IMG/VR virus record: IMGVR_UViG_3300020195_000033
Location: 1-53,677 of that record
DNA: 53,677 nt
From: a virus
Reading direction: 5' to 3' (one strand)
In this document: positions 17,257-24,695 of the stretch, in pieces
Position numbering within the stretch: position 1 is the first letter of the stretch
How the letters are laid out: each line of letters starts with the position of its first letter
Translations under genes and position numbers: made by a program
The notes under the pieces: model-generated
What the model saw: the letters and a program-made list of their open reading frames with translations, nothing else
Databases searched by the model: none
What the model was told of the DNA's origin: nothing

Positions 17257-17484
17257 TCATCCGAACGGGAGAGAGGCGTCGCGACCACTAGCGAGAGTTT
17301 CAGCCCACCATTCCACGGCCACAGCGTAAACCTTGTCACGCTCAGCAGACGGCGGGATCATTGACTCAGAGAGCGGGATACCCAGCTCAGCTTCGACGTA
17401 CAGACGTACCACCTGCTCAGTGGTCAGATCAGACGGCTCAGCCTCACCGTCGCCCTCGAATATCGCCGGGTCAAACGTCACCAT
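17257..17484 (-). CDS. Hypothetical head-cassette protein, 75 aa
   Basis: ATG 17484 with GAAGGAG at 8-nt spacing. Acidic, helical (DLTTEQVVRLYVEAELGIPLSESM), C-terminus WWAETLASGRDASLPFG. It sits directly downstream of the palindrome/-10 at 17507-17522, so it probably starts a transcript running through the capsid genes. Confidence 0.65.
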   Translation of the reverse strand: MVTFDPAIFEGDGEAEPSDLTTEQVVRLYVEAELGIPLSESMIPPSAERDKVYAVAVEWWAETLASGRDASLPFG

Positions 17485-17506
17485 ACAGAATCTCCTTCGC
17501 TCAACT

Positions 17507-17522
17507 TACAACGCTCATTGTA
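17507..17522 (-). promoter_or_regulatory. Operator-like palindrome overlapping a TACAAT -10 box
   Basis: TACAACGCTCATTGTA on the plus strand is a one-mismatch copy of the TACAAC-N4-GTTGTA palindrome seen at 24.5, 28.2, 38.6 and 44.4 kb. On the minus strand its outer arm forms a TACAAT box (17517-17522). It ends one base before the stop codon of the upstream gene (17523-17525). It would control the 17484 gene and the capsid transcript. Confidence 0.5.
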
Positions 17523-19745
17523 TCACGGATTGGGGCGTTTGCGGGGCCGTTTCGCCATAAACGACTTCCAAGCCGCCGGGTCGTCGATCACGAGTTTCCC
17601 GCCCTCAGAGTGAGCGATGCCGACGAGCGACTTCCCGCTCATGTTCTCCGTCAGCGAGATACCGTCGAACAGCGGGACCATCTTCTCAAAGTTCCCAGCG
17701 ACCTGCGCGTGACCGTGACGAAGAACAGCCTGAGGAACAGTCCTTGATCGCGCCCGATTCCGACCGAGCGCGTCATTGACTGACGTGGTGACGTACACGC
17801 CTTCGGCCCGATAGCCGTGCGAACGGGCTTCAGCGACCTTCGATGCCACCGACCCGACGTTCCCGCCAACACCGTCGATCGTCACGTCGAACCGTTCACC
17901 GAGGCCGCGAGTCGCGATCTGCTTCGCTATGTACGAGGATTCTTCATGCGTGAAAGCGACACCCTTCTTGGGGTTGTACTCAGGCAGTTCCGCTTTGATC
18001 GCATCAGGGTCGACCTTGAGCCCGGTCGTTTTCAACACCGTCGATTTCCCTGACGCCGCGCCACCACCAAGCATCGTGAACGACGGCGGCGGTGAGTCTG
18101 AGACTCGACCTTGCGCGAGCGTATCCCCGATGATCCGTTCGTGTAGCGCGTGACGTTCAGCCGTGAACCGCGTCCCACCTTTGCCGTCCGATTCGAGATG
18201 CGCCATCGCTGAACCTTTGGCGAACGTGGCGAGCGTCTGATCGTCGAGCGTCGGACGGTTCTTGCGCGTGAACACCGGGGCAGTCGTCGAAACCTTCCCG
18301 CGCCCAGGGACACGGCGACCGCCCAAACCGAAACGGCCACCCGGCTGCCCCGTCGCCCCCGCGAGGAAGGCGGCGACAGCGGACTCGCCAGGATTCTGTG
18401 CAGCAGCGAGAAACGCTCGCGTAGCTGACGGCGCTACTTGAACGCTTGAACGCGCGAGTCGTTCAAGCAGCTCGCCACGCCAATCGAGCGGCTCCCAAGA
18501 CGTGACCAGCGCGTTAGCCGAAGCGGCCATCGCGAACTGCCGCCGCCCCGCCGTGTACGCCGAACGGAACCCTGGCGTGTTCACGACCTGCGCCGCGATC
18601 ATCCGATAGCGGCCCTCTTCCTCGATCCACCGCCAATCACCCGACAACGCAGCCTTCGAGATCACGAACCGGTCGCGCTCTGACAGACCAGGAACTAGAT
18701 CACCGGAAGCCCAAATGCCGTGCTCATCTTCGCGGTAGGTGACGACCGCAGCGGCGTACCCGGTGTCGGCATAATGCTGAACCGCCGCGGACACCGGCAG
18801 CCGAATGTCGGCGTGCGGTAACCCCATCGGGATGATTGCCTGCGAACCCGCAACATGCGCGTAGCGGTAGCCGTCACCGTCGACGGGCGGTTGCACACAT
18901 TTCCCGCGGCCTTCGCCGCCGTTCAAGATGCACGAACCCCACGGTGCGACCAGCGCATCAAACGACCCAAGGTGGCGGGCATCCAAGATGATGAGCGGGT
19001 GCGACGAGTCGACAAGCGGCGACCAACCGGCAGGCGCAGCGGTCAACGGCTTCTTCGCTCGCGTCACGTTCGGCTTGTCAGCCACCACTATCGCTGACCG
19101 ATCAAACACGACATAGTAAGACTCCGAACCGCCCACAACCCCAGCCGGAGGAATCCGCATAATCTGCGCGCCCGCGGTCATCGCCCGCAACCCTTGCTGG
19201 GCTTTGCTCTCAGGGGCATTCGGTGAGTAGTCCACGATCCGCGCATCACTCTTGATACCGATGGTAGTGACCAGCCCACCGGTGCCGCTTTCCGTAGACG
19301 GGAATCGCACCATCCGCCCATACGCGTCCGCTTCAGTCATCGACGGCGTTGTGTAAGTCCCATCACCGAACCGGCCTGAGCCAACCCAATGATCTCCGTG
19401 AACAAACTCGTCGTGAAACTCAAACGCTGACCCGGGCTGACCCGGCGAATCAGCATTCCCGCGATGCACGACGATCGCAATGTCACGTCGCGCTCGCACT
19501 TCGTCAGGAGTACCGACGACTTCAGGCTTCGACTTGTCAAACCCGAGTCGCTGATACGCCCACGCGGTCGGCTGCTTGCTCGGCGTGTCGGCATAGCGAG
19601 TGCCAGCGAAGTGCGCAGCAAGCCCAGCCTCATCCGGCATCTCATCGAGATTGAACCCGCGCCCCGGGTTACGCACACCGCCCTTACCGAACCGCCCACC
19701 AGGCTGCCCCGTCGCTCCCGCAAGGTACGCGAGAGTCGCGCTCAT
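17523..19745 (-). CDS. Virion-locus polyprotein: ADP-ribosyltransferase-like, capsid-protease-like and zeta-toxin kinase domains
   Basis: 740 aa from ATG 19745, which overlaps the portal stop (ATGA). Domain order: glycine-rich linker 1 (about residues 5-30, LAGATGQPGGRFGKGG); ART-like region (about 87-222) with VHRG, GDGTYTTPSMTEADAYG and ESYYVVFDRSAI; a domain resembling actinophage capsid maturation proteases (about 252-397: HADIRLPVSAAVQHYADTGYAAAV, SGDWRW, AAQVVNTPGF); linker 2 (about 457-483, LAGATGQPGGRFGLGG); and a P-loop kinase of zeta-toxin type (about 550-740) with Walker A GGGAASGKST and DPDAIKAELPEY. The protease part is expected to act in prohead maturation. The flanking modules look like virion-delivered effectors in the style of MuF polymorphic toxins. 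ART assignment is weaker because the final Glu motif is atypical. Confidence 0.75.
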   Translation of the reverse strand: MSATLAYLAGATGQPGGRFGKGGVRNPGRGFNLDEMPDEAGLAAHFAGTRYADTPSKQPTAWAYQRLGFDKSKPEVVGTPDEVRARRDIAIVVHRGNADSPGQPGSAFEFHDEFVHGDHWVGSGRFGDGTYTTPSMTEADAYGRMVRFPSTESGTGGLVTTIGIKSDARIVDYSPNAPESKAQQGLRAMTAGAQIMRIPPAGVVGGSESYYVVFDRSAIVVADKPNVTRAKKPLTAAPAGWSPLVDSSHPLIILDARHLGSFDALVAPWGSCILNGGEGRGKCVQPPVDGDGYRYAHVAGSQAIIPMGLPHADIRLPVSAAVQHYADTGYAAAVVTYREDEHGIWASGDLVPGLSERDRFVISKAALSGDWRWIEEEGRYRMIAAQVVNTPGFRSAYTAGRRQFAMAASANALVTSWEPLDWRGELLERLARSSVQVAPSATRAFLAAAQNPGESAVAAFLAGATGQPGGRFGLGGRRVPGRGKVSTTAPVFTRKNRPTLDDQTLATFAKGSAMAHLESDGKGGTRFTAERHALHERIIGDTLAQGRVSDSPPPSFTMLGGGAASGKSTVLKTTGLKVDPDAIKAELPEYNPKKGVAFTHEESSYIAKQIATRGLGERFDVTIDGVGGNVGSVASKVAEARSHGYRAEGVYVTTSVNDALGRNRARSRTVPQAVLRHGHAQVAGNFEKMVPLFDGISLTENMSGKSLVGIAHSEGGKLVIDDPAAWKSFMAKRPRKRPNP

Positions 19746-22720
19746 GCCAAGCCGAGAGTGATCGCACACGTACAGTTATGAACTACGATGGATTCGGCCA
19801 GATACCATCCAGTCACCGTTTGGAGATTGTAGACATGCCCCGCAAACCACCGCCGATTGACCTTGACGATCTGATCGAACGCTACGCAACCGGCGAGTCC
19901 CTCAAGACTCTCTCCCAAACGCTCAGCATCGACCGAACCACGCTCACCCGCAGACTCCGTGCTAACGGAGTCAGAATCAGAACTATCACCGAGCAGACCA
20001 TGATCTTCGCCGCTGCTCAGACTCCCGAGTACAGAGCCGCCAGAGCTGTCAACGCTCACGCCGCCAAACGTGGCGTTCCGAACTCTCCCGAGCACCTTGC
20101 CCGAGCTGCTATCGCTCGGCAGGCCAACCCGCGATGCAGCGCCAACGAAGTCAGACTCGCTGGCTGGCTCGCTGAACGCGGAATCGTCACTGTCCCGCAA
20201 GTAGCGGTCGGCCCATACAGTTGCGACCTCGCTGCCCACCCCGTCGCCGTGGAAGTCTTTGGTGGCAACTGGCACGCTACGGGACACCACGCCCGCCGAT
20301 TCTCCGAACGCACGCGTTACTTCCTCGATCACGGTTGGGCTTTGGTAATCGCCTGGGATCAGACCCGCGACCCGCTCAGCGTCCACGCAGCGGACTACAT
20401 CGCTGCCTTCGTCGAGCAAGCCCGCAGCGACCCATCCGTGGTCGGTGAGTATCGGATGATTCGGGGTTGCGGTGAGGAACTGTCCCGAGGCCGTGGTCAA
20501 CTCGATGACATCCCCCTCGTAATATCGCAGCGTCGCCCCCCGAGGCCCCGGTCCTGACACCACAGTCGAGCCGATGAAACAGTTGTAGTGATCGCCAGGG
20601 TATTGGGAACCGAACTCGTCGAACGACGACGCTGTGTACCCGTTGAACGACAGATGCACCGCGTCAGGCACCTTCGGAGTCCGGTAGTAGCCGTGTCGCC
20701 ATGTGTACGTCAATGCAGGGCTACCAACGCTGTCGACGATCGAGTCGCGCGTCATCGGCCCACCAGCGGCACCGGCCTGGATTGTCGCCTCCAAGTCTTG
20801 CCCGCCAGTCACAGAGAGAGCGCGACGGACGACCCCCGTTGGTAGCTCAGCTTCGGCGTTGGTCTGATGCCCGCCTGAGCCGACACGAAACCGGGTGTAA
20901 TCACGCATCGAGTCAGCGAGAGCCTGCCCGCCAGCCCGATACCGGTACTTGGGTGCGAACCCGCCGACCGCGGCCAGCAGAGCAACAGTGAACGCTCCAA
21001 GGGCGTGTTTCAAGTCCTGCTCAGCCTGCGTCGCGAGCGCCTTGTAATCGTCGTCAGTCACCAGCATTTCAGGGGTGATCCCGTACGCGGCAATGTCAGC
21101 CTCGGTGACAAGCGCAAGTTTCTCGGTCGACGTGTCGACAGTCGCCAGCCGTTTCTTCAAGTCTGACCCTGACGGCGCGATACGTGCGAGCCTGCGCGCC
21201 GCGTTGTCGATCGTCGCCGCGTATGCCATCCCCGCAGCCGCGGTCAACGCTACGACGAGCATGTGATCGACCTGAGATGCTTCCTCTAAGAGACGCTCAA
21301 TCGGTGTCTGACGTGGCGCTGCGGTGAGCTGTCGCGGTCCTGCTGTCACCGCGGCCGCGACGCCGACCGGCTCTGTGACAGCAGGACGCGCGCCCGCGTC
21401 AGCAGCCGGGGCTGCCGCGTCGGCTTTGAGTCCAAAGGCCATAGCCCACAGATCAAACTCTGACATACCCTCAGGAAGCGGGATCGGGTCCGCGTCGACA
21501 GCCTCAGCGACAGCTTGACGAGTAGCCGCGCCGACTTTATACGCCTCCATCAGATGCGCAGAGTTATCGACCTTCGAGCGAATCCGGTCAAGATCAGGAC
21601 CGATCGTGAACTGGCCTCTCGGCACTTCCCCAGTGATCGTCGTGTAAGCGTCCGTGAACACCTTGCGCATGACGACCCGCCAGATATCCGTAAGCATCAG
21701 AGTCGCAGTCGGTTCCACCGCGTCAGTAATCAGCGCTTCGAGAACGAACGCCTCATTCTCGAACTTCGCGACTCCCGGGCCGGAATGAATGTACTGCAAC
21801 GGGGTGCGAACCGATCGGGCGAACGCGTAGATCGCTGAATCCTCGAGAGTTTGCGACTGCGGGTCAGACACGCGCCCTAGATCGACCGTTTCGAGTTTGT
21901 CGCCCAGCATCGGGAACGGCACCGAGTCAACGCCGCGCCGCTTGTCGTGATAGCGGCGGGTGTCAGCTTTCTGAGCGAGCTTCAAGTAGTCAACGAACGC
22001 GTCAGGCATCCCGTTATACGGCGAACCGTCCTCGTCCTGGTAGACCTCTGTGCCCTGCCCGAATAGCAGAATCTTGTTTCGCACCAGCGGCGAAGTCGTA
22101 TCCGAATCTTGCCGAAGCTTCACATTGACGTACTCGCGAATGTGCGGCAACGCCCGCTTCAGATCGCAAGTCGGCTCACGCGGATCGCGGTCAAGCGGCT
22201 CCCAAGAACGCCACACCCGCTGGCCTTCGACCGGGACTTCGACCCATTTCTCAGTCATAGGGTCGCGGAACTTCACGATACGGTTTTCCCACTTCAGCTC
22301 GTCGCGGTGAGCGACAACGTAACGCCCATCGTCGAGACGCAGAATGAACGCCTCCCCATGCTTCAGCAGCAACCGAGAGTGACGATTCAGCAGCCCAGTC
22401 GTATCGCTGTACGGGCCGCGCCACGTTCGCCACACCCCAGCGAAAATCGACTGCGCTCTCTCGTCTGAGGAAACACGATCGCCGTCGTACAGCACAGCGC
22501 CACACGCGGCCACCTTCGCCGCCAGCAGATCGAGATACGAACCGACGAACCCTGGCCCCCACTCGTCGTACATATCCACTTCGGTCTGCCACGGAGCAAG
22601 AGCCGTCGCACGGTTCTGAGCGTTGTTCAAGTGCGCGCGAGAAACAGGCCCAGCCGCCGCTGTGATCGCTTGAGGCTGCTTAGCGCGCCATAGGCCCAAC
22701 TCGGTTGTCCTTCTCGTCAC
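19742..22720 (-). CDS. Portal protein fused to a MuF-like domain, interrupted by an intein
   Basis: 992-aa precursor from GTG 22720; an in-frame ATG at 22834 would add 38 Arg/Cys-rich residues that look non-coding. Portal region: MYDEWGPGFVGSYLDLLAAKV, LLLKHGEAFILRLDDGRYVV and FARSVRTPLQYIHSGPGVAKFENEAF. The MuF-like C-terminal region ends YTWRHGYYRTPKVPDAVHLSFNGY ... QYPGDHYN, followed after the intein by CTCAITLGLA. Splicing rebuilds the conserved DHYNCTC metal/cap motif and a protein of 723 aa. The portal forms the dodecameric DNA gate of the head. The next gene starts inside the stop codon. Confidence 0.85.
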   Translation of the reverse strand: MTRRTTELGLWRAKQPQAITAAAGPVSRAHLNNAQNRATALAPWQTEVDMYDEWGPGFVGSYLDLLAAKVAACGAVLYDGDRVSSDERAQSIFAGVWRTWRGPYSDTTGLLNRHSRLLLKHGEAFILRLDDGRYVVAHRDELKWENRIVKFRDPMTEKWVEVPVEGQRVWRSWEPLDRDPREPTCDLKRALPHIREYVNVKLRQDSDTTSPLVRNKILLFGQGTEVYQDEDGSPYNGMPDAFVDYLKLAQKADTRRYHDKRRGVDSVPFPMLGDKLETVDLGRVSDPQSQTLEDSAIYAFARSVRTPLQYIHSGPGVAKFENEAFVLEALITDAVEPTATLMLTDIWRVVMRKVFTDAYTTITGEVPRGQFTIGPDLDRIRSKVDNSAHLMEAYKVGAATRQAVAEAVDADPIPLPEGMSEFDLWAMAFGLKADAAAPAADAGARPAVTEPVGVAAAVTAGPRQLTAAPRQTPIERLLEEASQVDHMLVVALTAAAGMAYAATIDNAARRLARIAPSGSDLKKRLATVDTSTEKLALVTEADIAAYGITPEMLVTDDDYKALATQAEQDLKHALGAFTVALLAAVGGFAPKYRYRAGGQALADSMRDYTRFRVGSGGHQTNAEAELPTGVVRRALSVTGGQDLEATIQAGAAGGPMTRDSIVDSVGSPALTYTWRHGYYRTPKVPDAVHLSFNGYTASSFDEFGSQYPGDHYNCFIGSTVVSGPGPRGATLRYYEGDVIELTTASGQFLTATPNHPILTDHGWVAAGLLDEGSDVVRCVDAERVAGLIPGDYQSPTVIEEVTRAFGESAGVVSRSVPVATKDFHGDGVGSEVATVWADRYLRDSDDSAFSEPASESDFVGAASRVGLPSDSSSGKVLGRVRNATFGGVSVDSSGGSVLGSLSSGEDHGLLGDSSDSDSVSTESAGERGSVDAERLGESLEGLAGCVAFDQIVKVNRRWFAGHVYNLQTVTGWYLAESIVVHNCTCAITLGLA
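19775..20581 (-). mobile_element. Intein, 269 aa, in the portal-MuF gene
   Basis: Begins at Cys (codon 20579-20581): CFIGSTVVSG is a block A motif. TPNHPILTDHGWVAAGLL is block B with the conserved T-x-N-H. Near the end GHVYNLQTVTGWYLAESIVVHN is block F/G with terminal His-Asn, followed by Cys+1 of the C-extein. The middle contains KDFHGDGVGSEVATVWADR and a Ser/Gly/Asp-rich stretch with no LAGLIDADG or HNH motif. Splicing residues Cys1, block B His, terminal His-Asn and Cys+1 are all present, so it should splice. The opposite strand of nearly the whole intein encodes an endonuclease (19835-20557). Confidence 0.93.
19835..20557 (+). CDS. Vsr/EDxHD-like homing endonuclease with N-terminal helix-turn-helix, antisense to the intein
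   Basis: 240 aa from ATG 19835 with GGAG 9 nt upstream (19822-19825); an earlier ATG at 19778 is possible. Residues of about 8-50 form a helix-turn-helix (LIERYATGESLKTLSQTLSI, DRTTLTRRLRANGVRIR). Residues of about 100-180 fit the Vsr-like PD-(D/E)xK endonuclease fold: E105 (SANEVRLAGWL), D131 (YSCDLA), E140 and H147 (VEVFGGNWH) and a C-terminal helix then strand (RRFSERTRYFLDHGWALVIAWD). It is the only plus-strand gene in the virion cassette. Its codons lie exactly opposite the intein codons. Expected role: cut intein-less portal genes and drive homing. Confidence 0.85.
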   Translation: MPRKPPPIDLDDLIERYATGESLKTLSQTLSIDRTTLTRRLRANGVRIRTITEQTMIFAAAQTPEYRAARAVNAHAAKRGVPNSPEHLARAAIARQANPRCSANEVRLAGWLAERGIVTVPQVAVGPYSCDLAAHPVAVEVFGGNWHATGHHARRFSERTRYFLDHGWALVIAWDQTRDPLSVHAADYIAAFVEQARSDPSVVGEYRMIRGCGEELSRGRGQLDDIPLVISQRRPPRPRS

Positions 22721-22788
22721 GTCCCTAAGCGGTTGCGCGCAGGCTATCAGCCGACGCGGGCGCGAACATGGACGTGACGCGCAACCGC
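22715..22788. promoter_or_regulatory. Two interleaved 10-bp inverted repeats around the portal start
   Basis: CGTCACGTCC (22715-22724) pairs with GGACGTGACG (22770-22779), and GCGGTTGCGC (22729-22738) pairs with GCGCAACCGC (22779-22788). The order makes the two pairings cross. The probable GTG start of the portal (22718-22720) lies in the first arm. It could act as alternative hairpins controlling translation, as a pseudoknot (loop lengths of 0 and 4 nt make a full one difficult), or as a protein-binding DNA site. Confidence 0.5.
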
Positions 22789-22865
22789 CCCGACGCTGGC
22801 TCGTGAGAGCGATGGGATCGGGGCGGTCTTGCATGACAACTTCACTGAAGTCGTTAGCAGCAACT

Positions 22866-23204
22866 CTACCGTTGTGGCGGGAAACTCACACCATCAGGCA
22901 AGTCTCGCTGGGCAGCTTCGTTGAGCCACCGCAACAGTCCGTACCCGACGATCCTCGCGGCCATGACGACAGCGATACCACGACCGACTTCAGTATCCCG
23001 CGAGAGATACAGCGCGAGTGAAGCCCACATGGGGAAGCACATAGCGCAGCCGATGACGTACTGCAAATGGTACGGGAGCCAGCCGCCCGCCTTTGAGAGT
23101 GTCTTGAAGTAGCGGTATCGCCACCATTGCGTGATCCGGTCTGAGATAGCGAGCTTCCAGATCGACGCCGCCGCCAGCCCGATAACGAGGACTTGTTCTA
23201 TCAC
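22866..23204 (-). CDS. Membrane protein, DUF1360-like, 112 aa
   Basis: The N-terminal hydrophobic segment (VLVIGLAAASIWKLAI), the middle motif IGCAMCFPMWASLALYL and a C-terminal segment (GIAVVMAARIVGYGLLRWL) indicate three membrane helices. The C-x-x-C-x-x-x-W motif in a short membrane protein is typical of small phage proteins of the DUF1360 type. It overlaps the previous gene. Role unknown; such proteins often accompany head genes in actinophages. Confidence 0.7.
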   Translation of the reverse strand: MIEQVLVIGLAAASIWKLAISDRITQWWRYRYFKTLSKAGGWLPYHLQYVIGCAMCFPMWASLALYLSRDTEVGRGIAVVMAARIVGYGLLRWLNEAAQRDLPDGVSFPPQR

Positions 23205-23392
23205 GACGGCTCAGTCGCGACAACGAGTGGTAGCTCGCGAATCCGTGCGAGCGCGTCGTCAACGCACAAGCTGGCTTCAGTCGAGTCGAACACCCCTGTC
23301 GGCTTTGGCTCCCAGCACACGCTGGCAGCCCCGGCTAGTTGGCCGACGACTTCTTCGATTGTCGATGCGTCTGCGAATCGGTTGGTGGTCAT
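23201..23392 (-). CDS. Hypothetical protein, 63 aa
   Basis: ATG 23392 with GAAGGAG 5-6 nt upstream inside the recurrent CCCACACGACGAAGGAG leader. Acidic small protein with two Cys (SVCWEPKPTG, ASLCVDDALARIREL). It is coupled to the membrane protein gene by a GTGA-type overlap. No family. Confidence 0.65.
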   Translation of the reverse strand: MTTNRFADASTIEEVVGQLAGAASVCWEPKPTGVFDSTEASLCVDDALARIRELPLVVATEPS

Positions 23393-23397
23393 TGATT

Positions 23398-23415
23398 GCT
23401 CCTTCGTCGTGTGGG
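23398..23415 (-). promoter_or_regulatory. Recurrent leader box CCCACACGACGAAGGAG
   Basis: The leader of the 23392 gene contains its Shine-Dalgarno and matches the boxes at 9895, 28659, 41065 and 47355. A TAGCAT-like -10 lies about 20 nt further upstream, inside the 3' end of the ArdC-like gene. Confidence 0.45.
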
Positions 23416-23433
23416 TGTTATCGCAATGCTATC

Positions 23434-24291
23434 TCAGGCGGCGACAGCGAGCGGCACAGCGCGCTCGACGAGCCATGTCGTGGCCTTCTGAGCAGCCTGC
23501 GCCGCGGTCAGCAGCAGCGACGGATCGGCTTTCAAGACTGCGGCCCAATGTTTGATGTAGCGGGCGTGGTCGTCACGCTGCGGTAGCTCCCCGAAGTTGA
23601 ATGTCGCCGCGGTCAGCGACGCGCTGATCTCTGCGACCAGTTCCTCGGCAGCGTAGCTGTCAGACCCGAATCGCCCGGTTAGATCACGCTTCAGTCGTGA
23701 CTCATGGCCCGACCAATGAGCCAGTTCGTGAGCGACAGTTCCTACGAAACCCTCAGATGAGTGGAAGTTCTCGCGATCAGGCCAGCACACGGTGTCAGTC
23801 GCCGGTCGATAGCAAGGGCGGTCGACAGCGTACTTGAAGCTGAGATTTGCGATCGCTGCAACGAACCGGGTTTCGGCTTCAGTCACTTCGATCGGAGTCG
23901 CCGGGGTTGCTTCCCATCCGTCCTGTTGCGCCGCGTTGAACACGGTGAAACCGACCGGGATGAGTCCACCCTTCGACTTCACGCCGTCGACAGCTTCCGA
24001 CTTCGCAACCTCGACCCACTTGACCCCGCTCGTCCCGCGCTCACCCTTTCGGACTTGACCGCCGATCGCTGACCATTGCTTGTACGTCGCCCAGCGAGCT
24101 GTCGGATACTCATGCTCGATCTGACTCGCCCACAAGAGCAGAACGTTCACCCCGCGGTACGAGTTTCCGGTGCTCGCGTTTGTCGGGATCGACCCGCCGC
24201 CCGTCCAGCATGGCTTCCACGTTCCAGTCACGGTGTCGAGCGACCCGATCAGCGAGTCGACGAGCGCCTCAAGCGTGTCTTTCACCCTCAT
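23434..24291 (-). CDS. ArdC-type antirestriction protein with zincin-like metallopeptidase domain
   Basis: 285 aa. The N-terminal half resembles the ArdC ssDNA-binding domain (WKPCWTGGGSIPTNASTGNSYRGVNVLLLW, TYKQWSAIGGQVRKGERGT). The C-terminal half has HELAHWSGHESRL (HExxH at residues 188-192) and a downstream AAEELVAEISA supplying the third ligand, as in the metallopeptidase part of ArdC/TraC. Family role: protection of incoming DNA from host restriction. Translation is coupled to the upstream leaderless gene. A C-terminal helix follows (AAQKATTWLVERA). Confidence 0.88.
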   Translation of the reverse strand: MRVKDTLEALVDSLIGSLDTVTGTWKPCWTGGGSIPTNASTGNSYRGVNVLLLWASQIEHEYPTARWATYKQWSAIGGQVRKGERGTSGVKWVEVAKSEAVDGVKSKGGLIPVGFTVFNAAQQDGWEATPATPIEVTEAETRFVAAIANLSFKYAVDRPCYRPATDTVCWPDRENFHSSEGFVGTVAHELAHWSGHESRLKRDLTGRFGSDSYAAEELVAEISASLTAATFNFGELPQRDDHARYIKHWAAVLKADPSLLLTAAQAAQKATTWLVERAVPLAVAA

Positions 24292-24506
24292 GCGGGCGAC
24301 ACCGCCAGCAGGAAGATTCCGAATGGGGTGCAGTTCCTCACGACGTTGACAAGCGCGTCGTCGGGCAGTCCCGCGGTCGCTTCCGCGTCGCGTGTCGTCC
24401 AGATGACTTGGCGGGCCTTCACCGCGCCGAGTTTCTCGACGGTCACTGAATAGGTTGAATCGGCTGGCGGAAGCGTCAGCGTCTTGGGCTTCTTAGTCGT
24501 TGTCAT
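24288..24506 (-). CDS. Small protein, 72 aa, apparently leaderless (regulon member 1)
   Basis: ATG 24504-24506 lies 7 nt after a TACAAT box and has no Shine-Dalgarno. The product starts MTTTKKPKTLTLPPADSTYS and has a small beta-rich body ending GIFLLAVSPA. It overlaps the ArdC-like gene, so the operator upstream would also govern antirestriction. No family recognised. Confidence 0.7.
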   Translation of the reverse strand: MTTTKKPKTLTLPPADSTYSVTVEKLGAVKARQVIWTTRDAEATAGLPDDALVNVVRNCTPFGIFLLAVSPA

Positions 24507-24513
24507 ACTGGTG

Positions 24514-24555
24514 ATTGTACCACCGAATCACCCCCGTTACAACGCTAGTTGTAAC
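24514..24555 (-). promoter_or_regulatory. Operator-promoter cassette, copy 1: TTGTAA-17-TACAAT with 20-bp perfect palindrome
   Basis: On the minus strand: -35 TTGTAA (24537-24542), 17-bp spacer ending GTGG, -10 TACAAT (24514-24519), ATG at 24506. The palindrome GTTACAACGCTAGTTGTAAC (24536-24555, 8-bp arms) covers the -35, so a bound dimer would block RNA polymerase. It drives the 24506 gene and ArdC. Confidence 0.75.
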
Positions 24556-24695
24556 GTCTGATTGGGGACGAGTATGAAAGTTCATATCAGCAAATGCAAG
24601 AGTGCTAGCTGACACTTAGACCTCGCTGAGCGTCGATCTCAGCCGGGTCTACGCCCGTTAGCCGGTGACAAGCGCCCAAGACGCTGAACGGCGTG

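Noticed and set aside
22715-22788. Full H-type pseudoknot upstream of the portal
   Set aside because: Loop lengths of 0 and 4 nt cannot easily cross two 10-bp stems, so I report it only as crossed inverted repeats.
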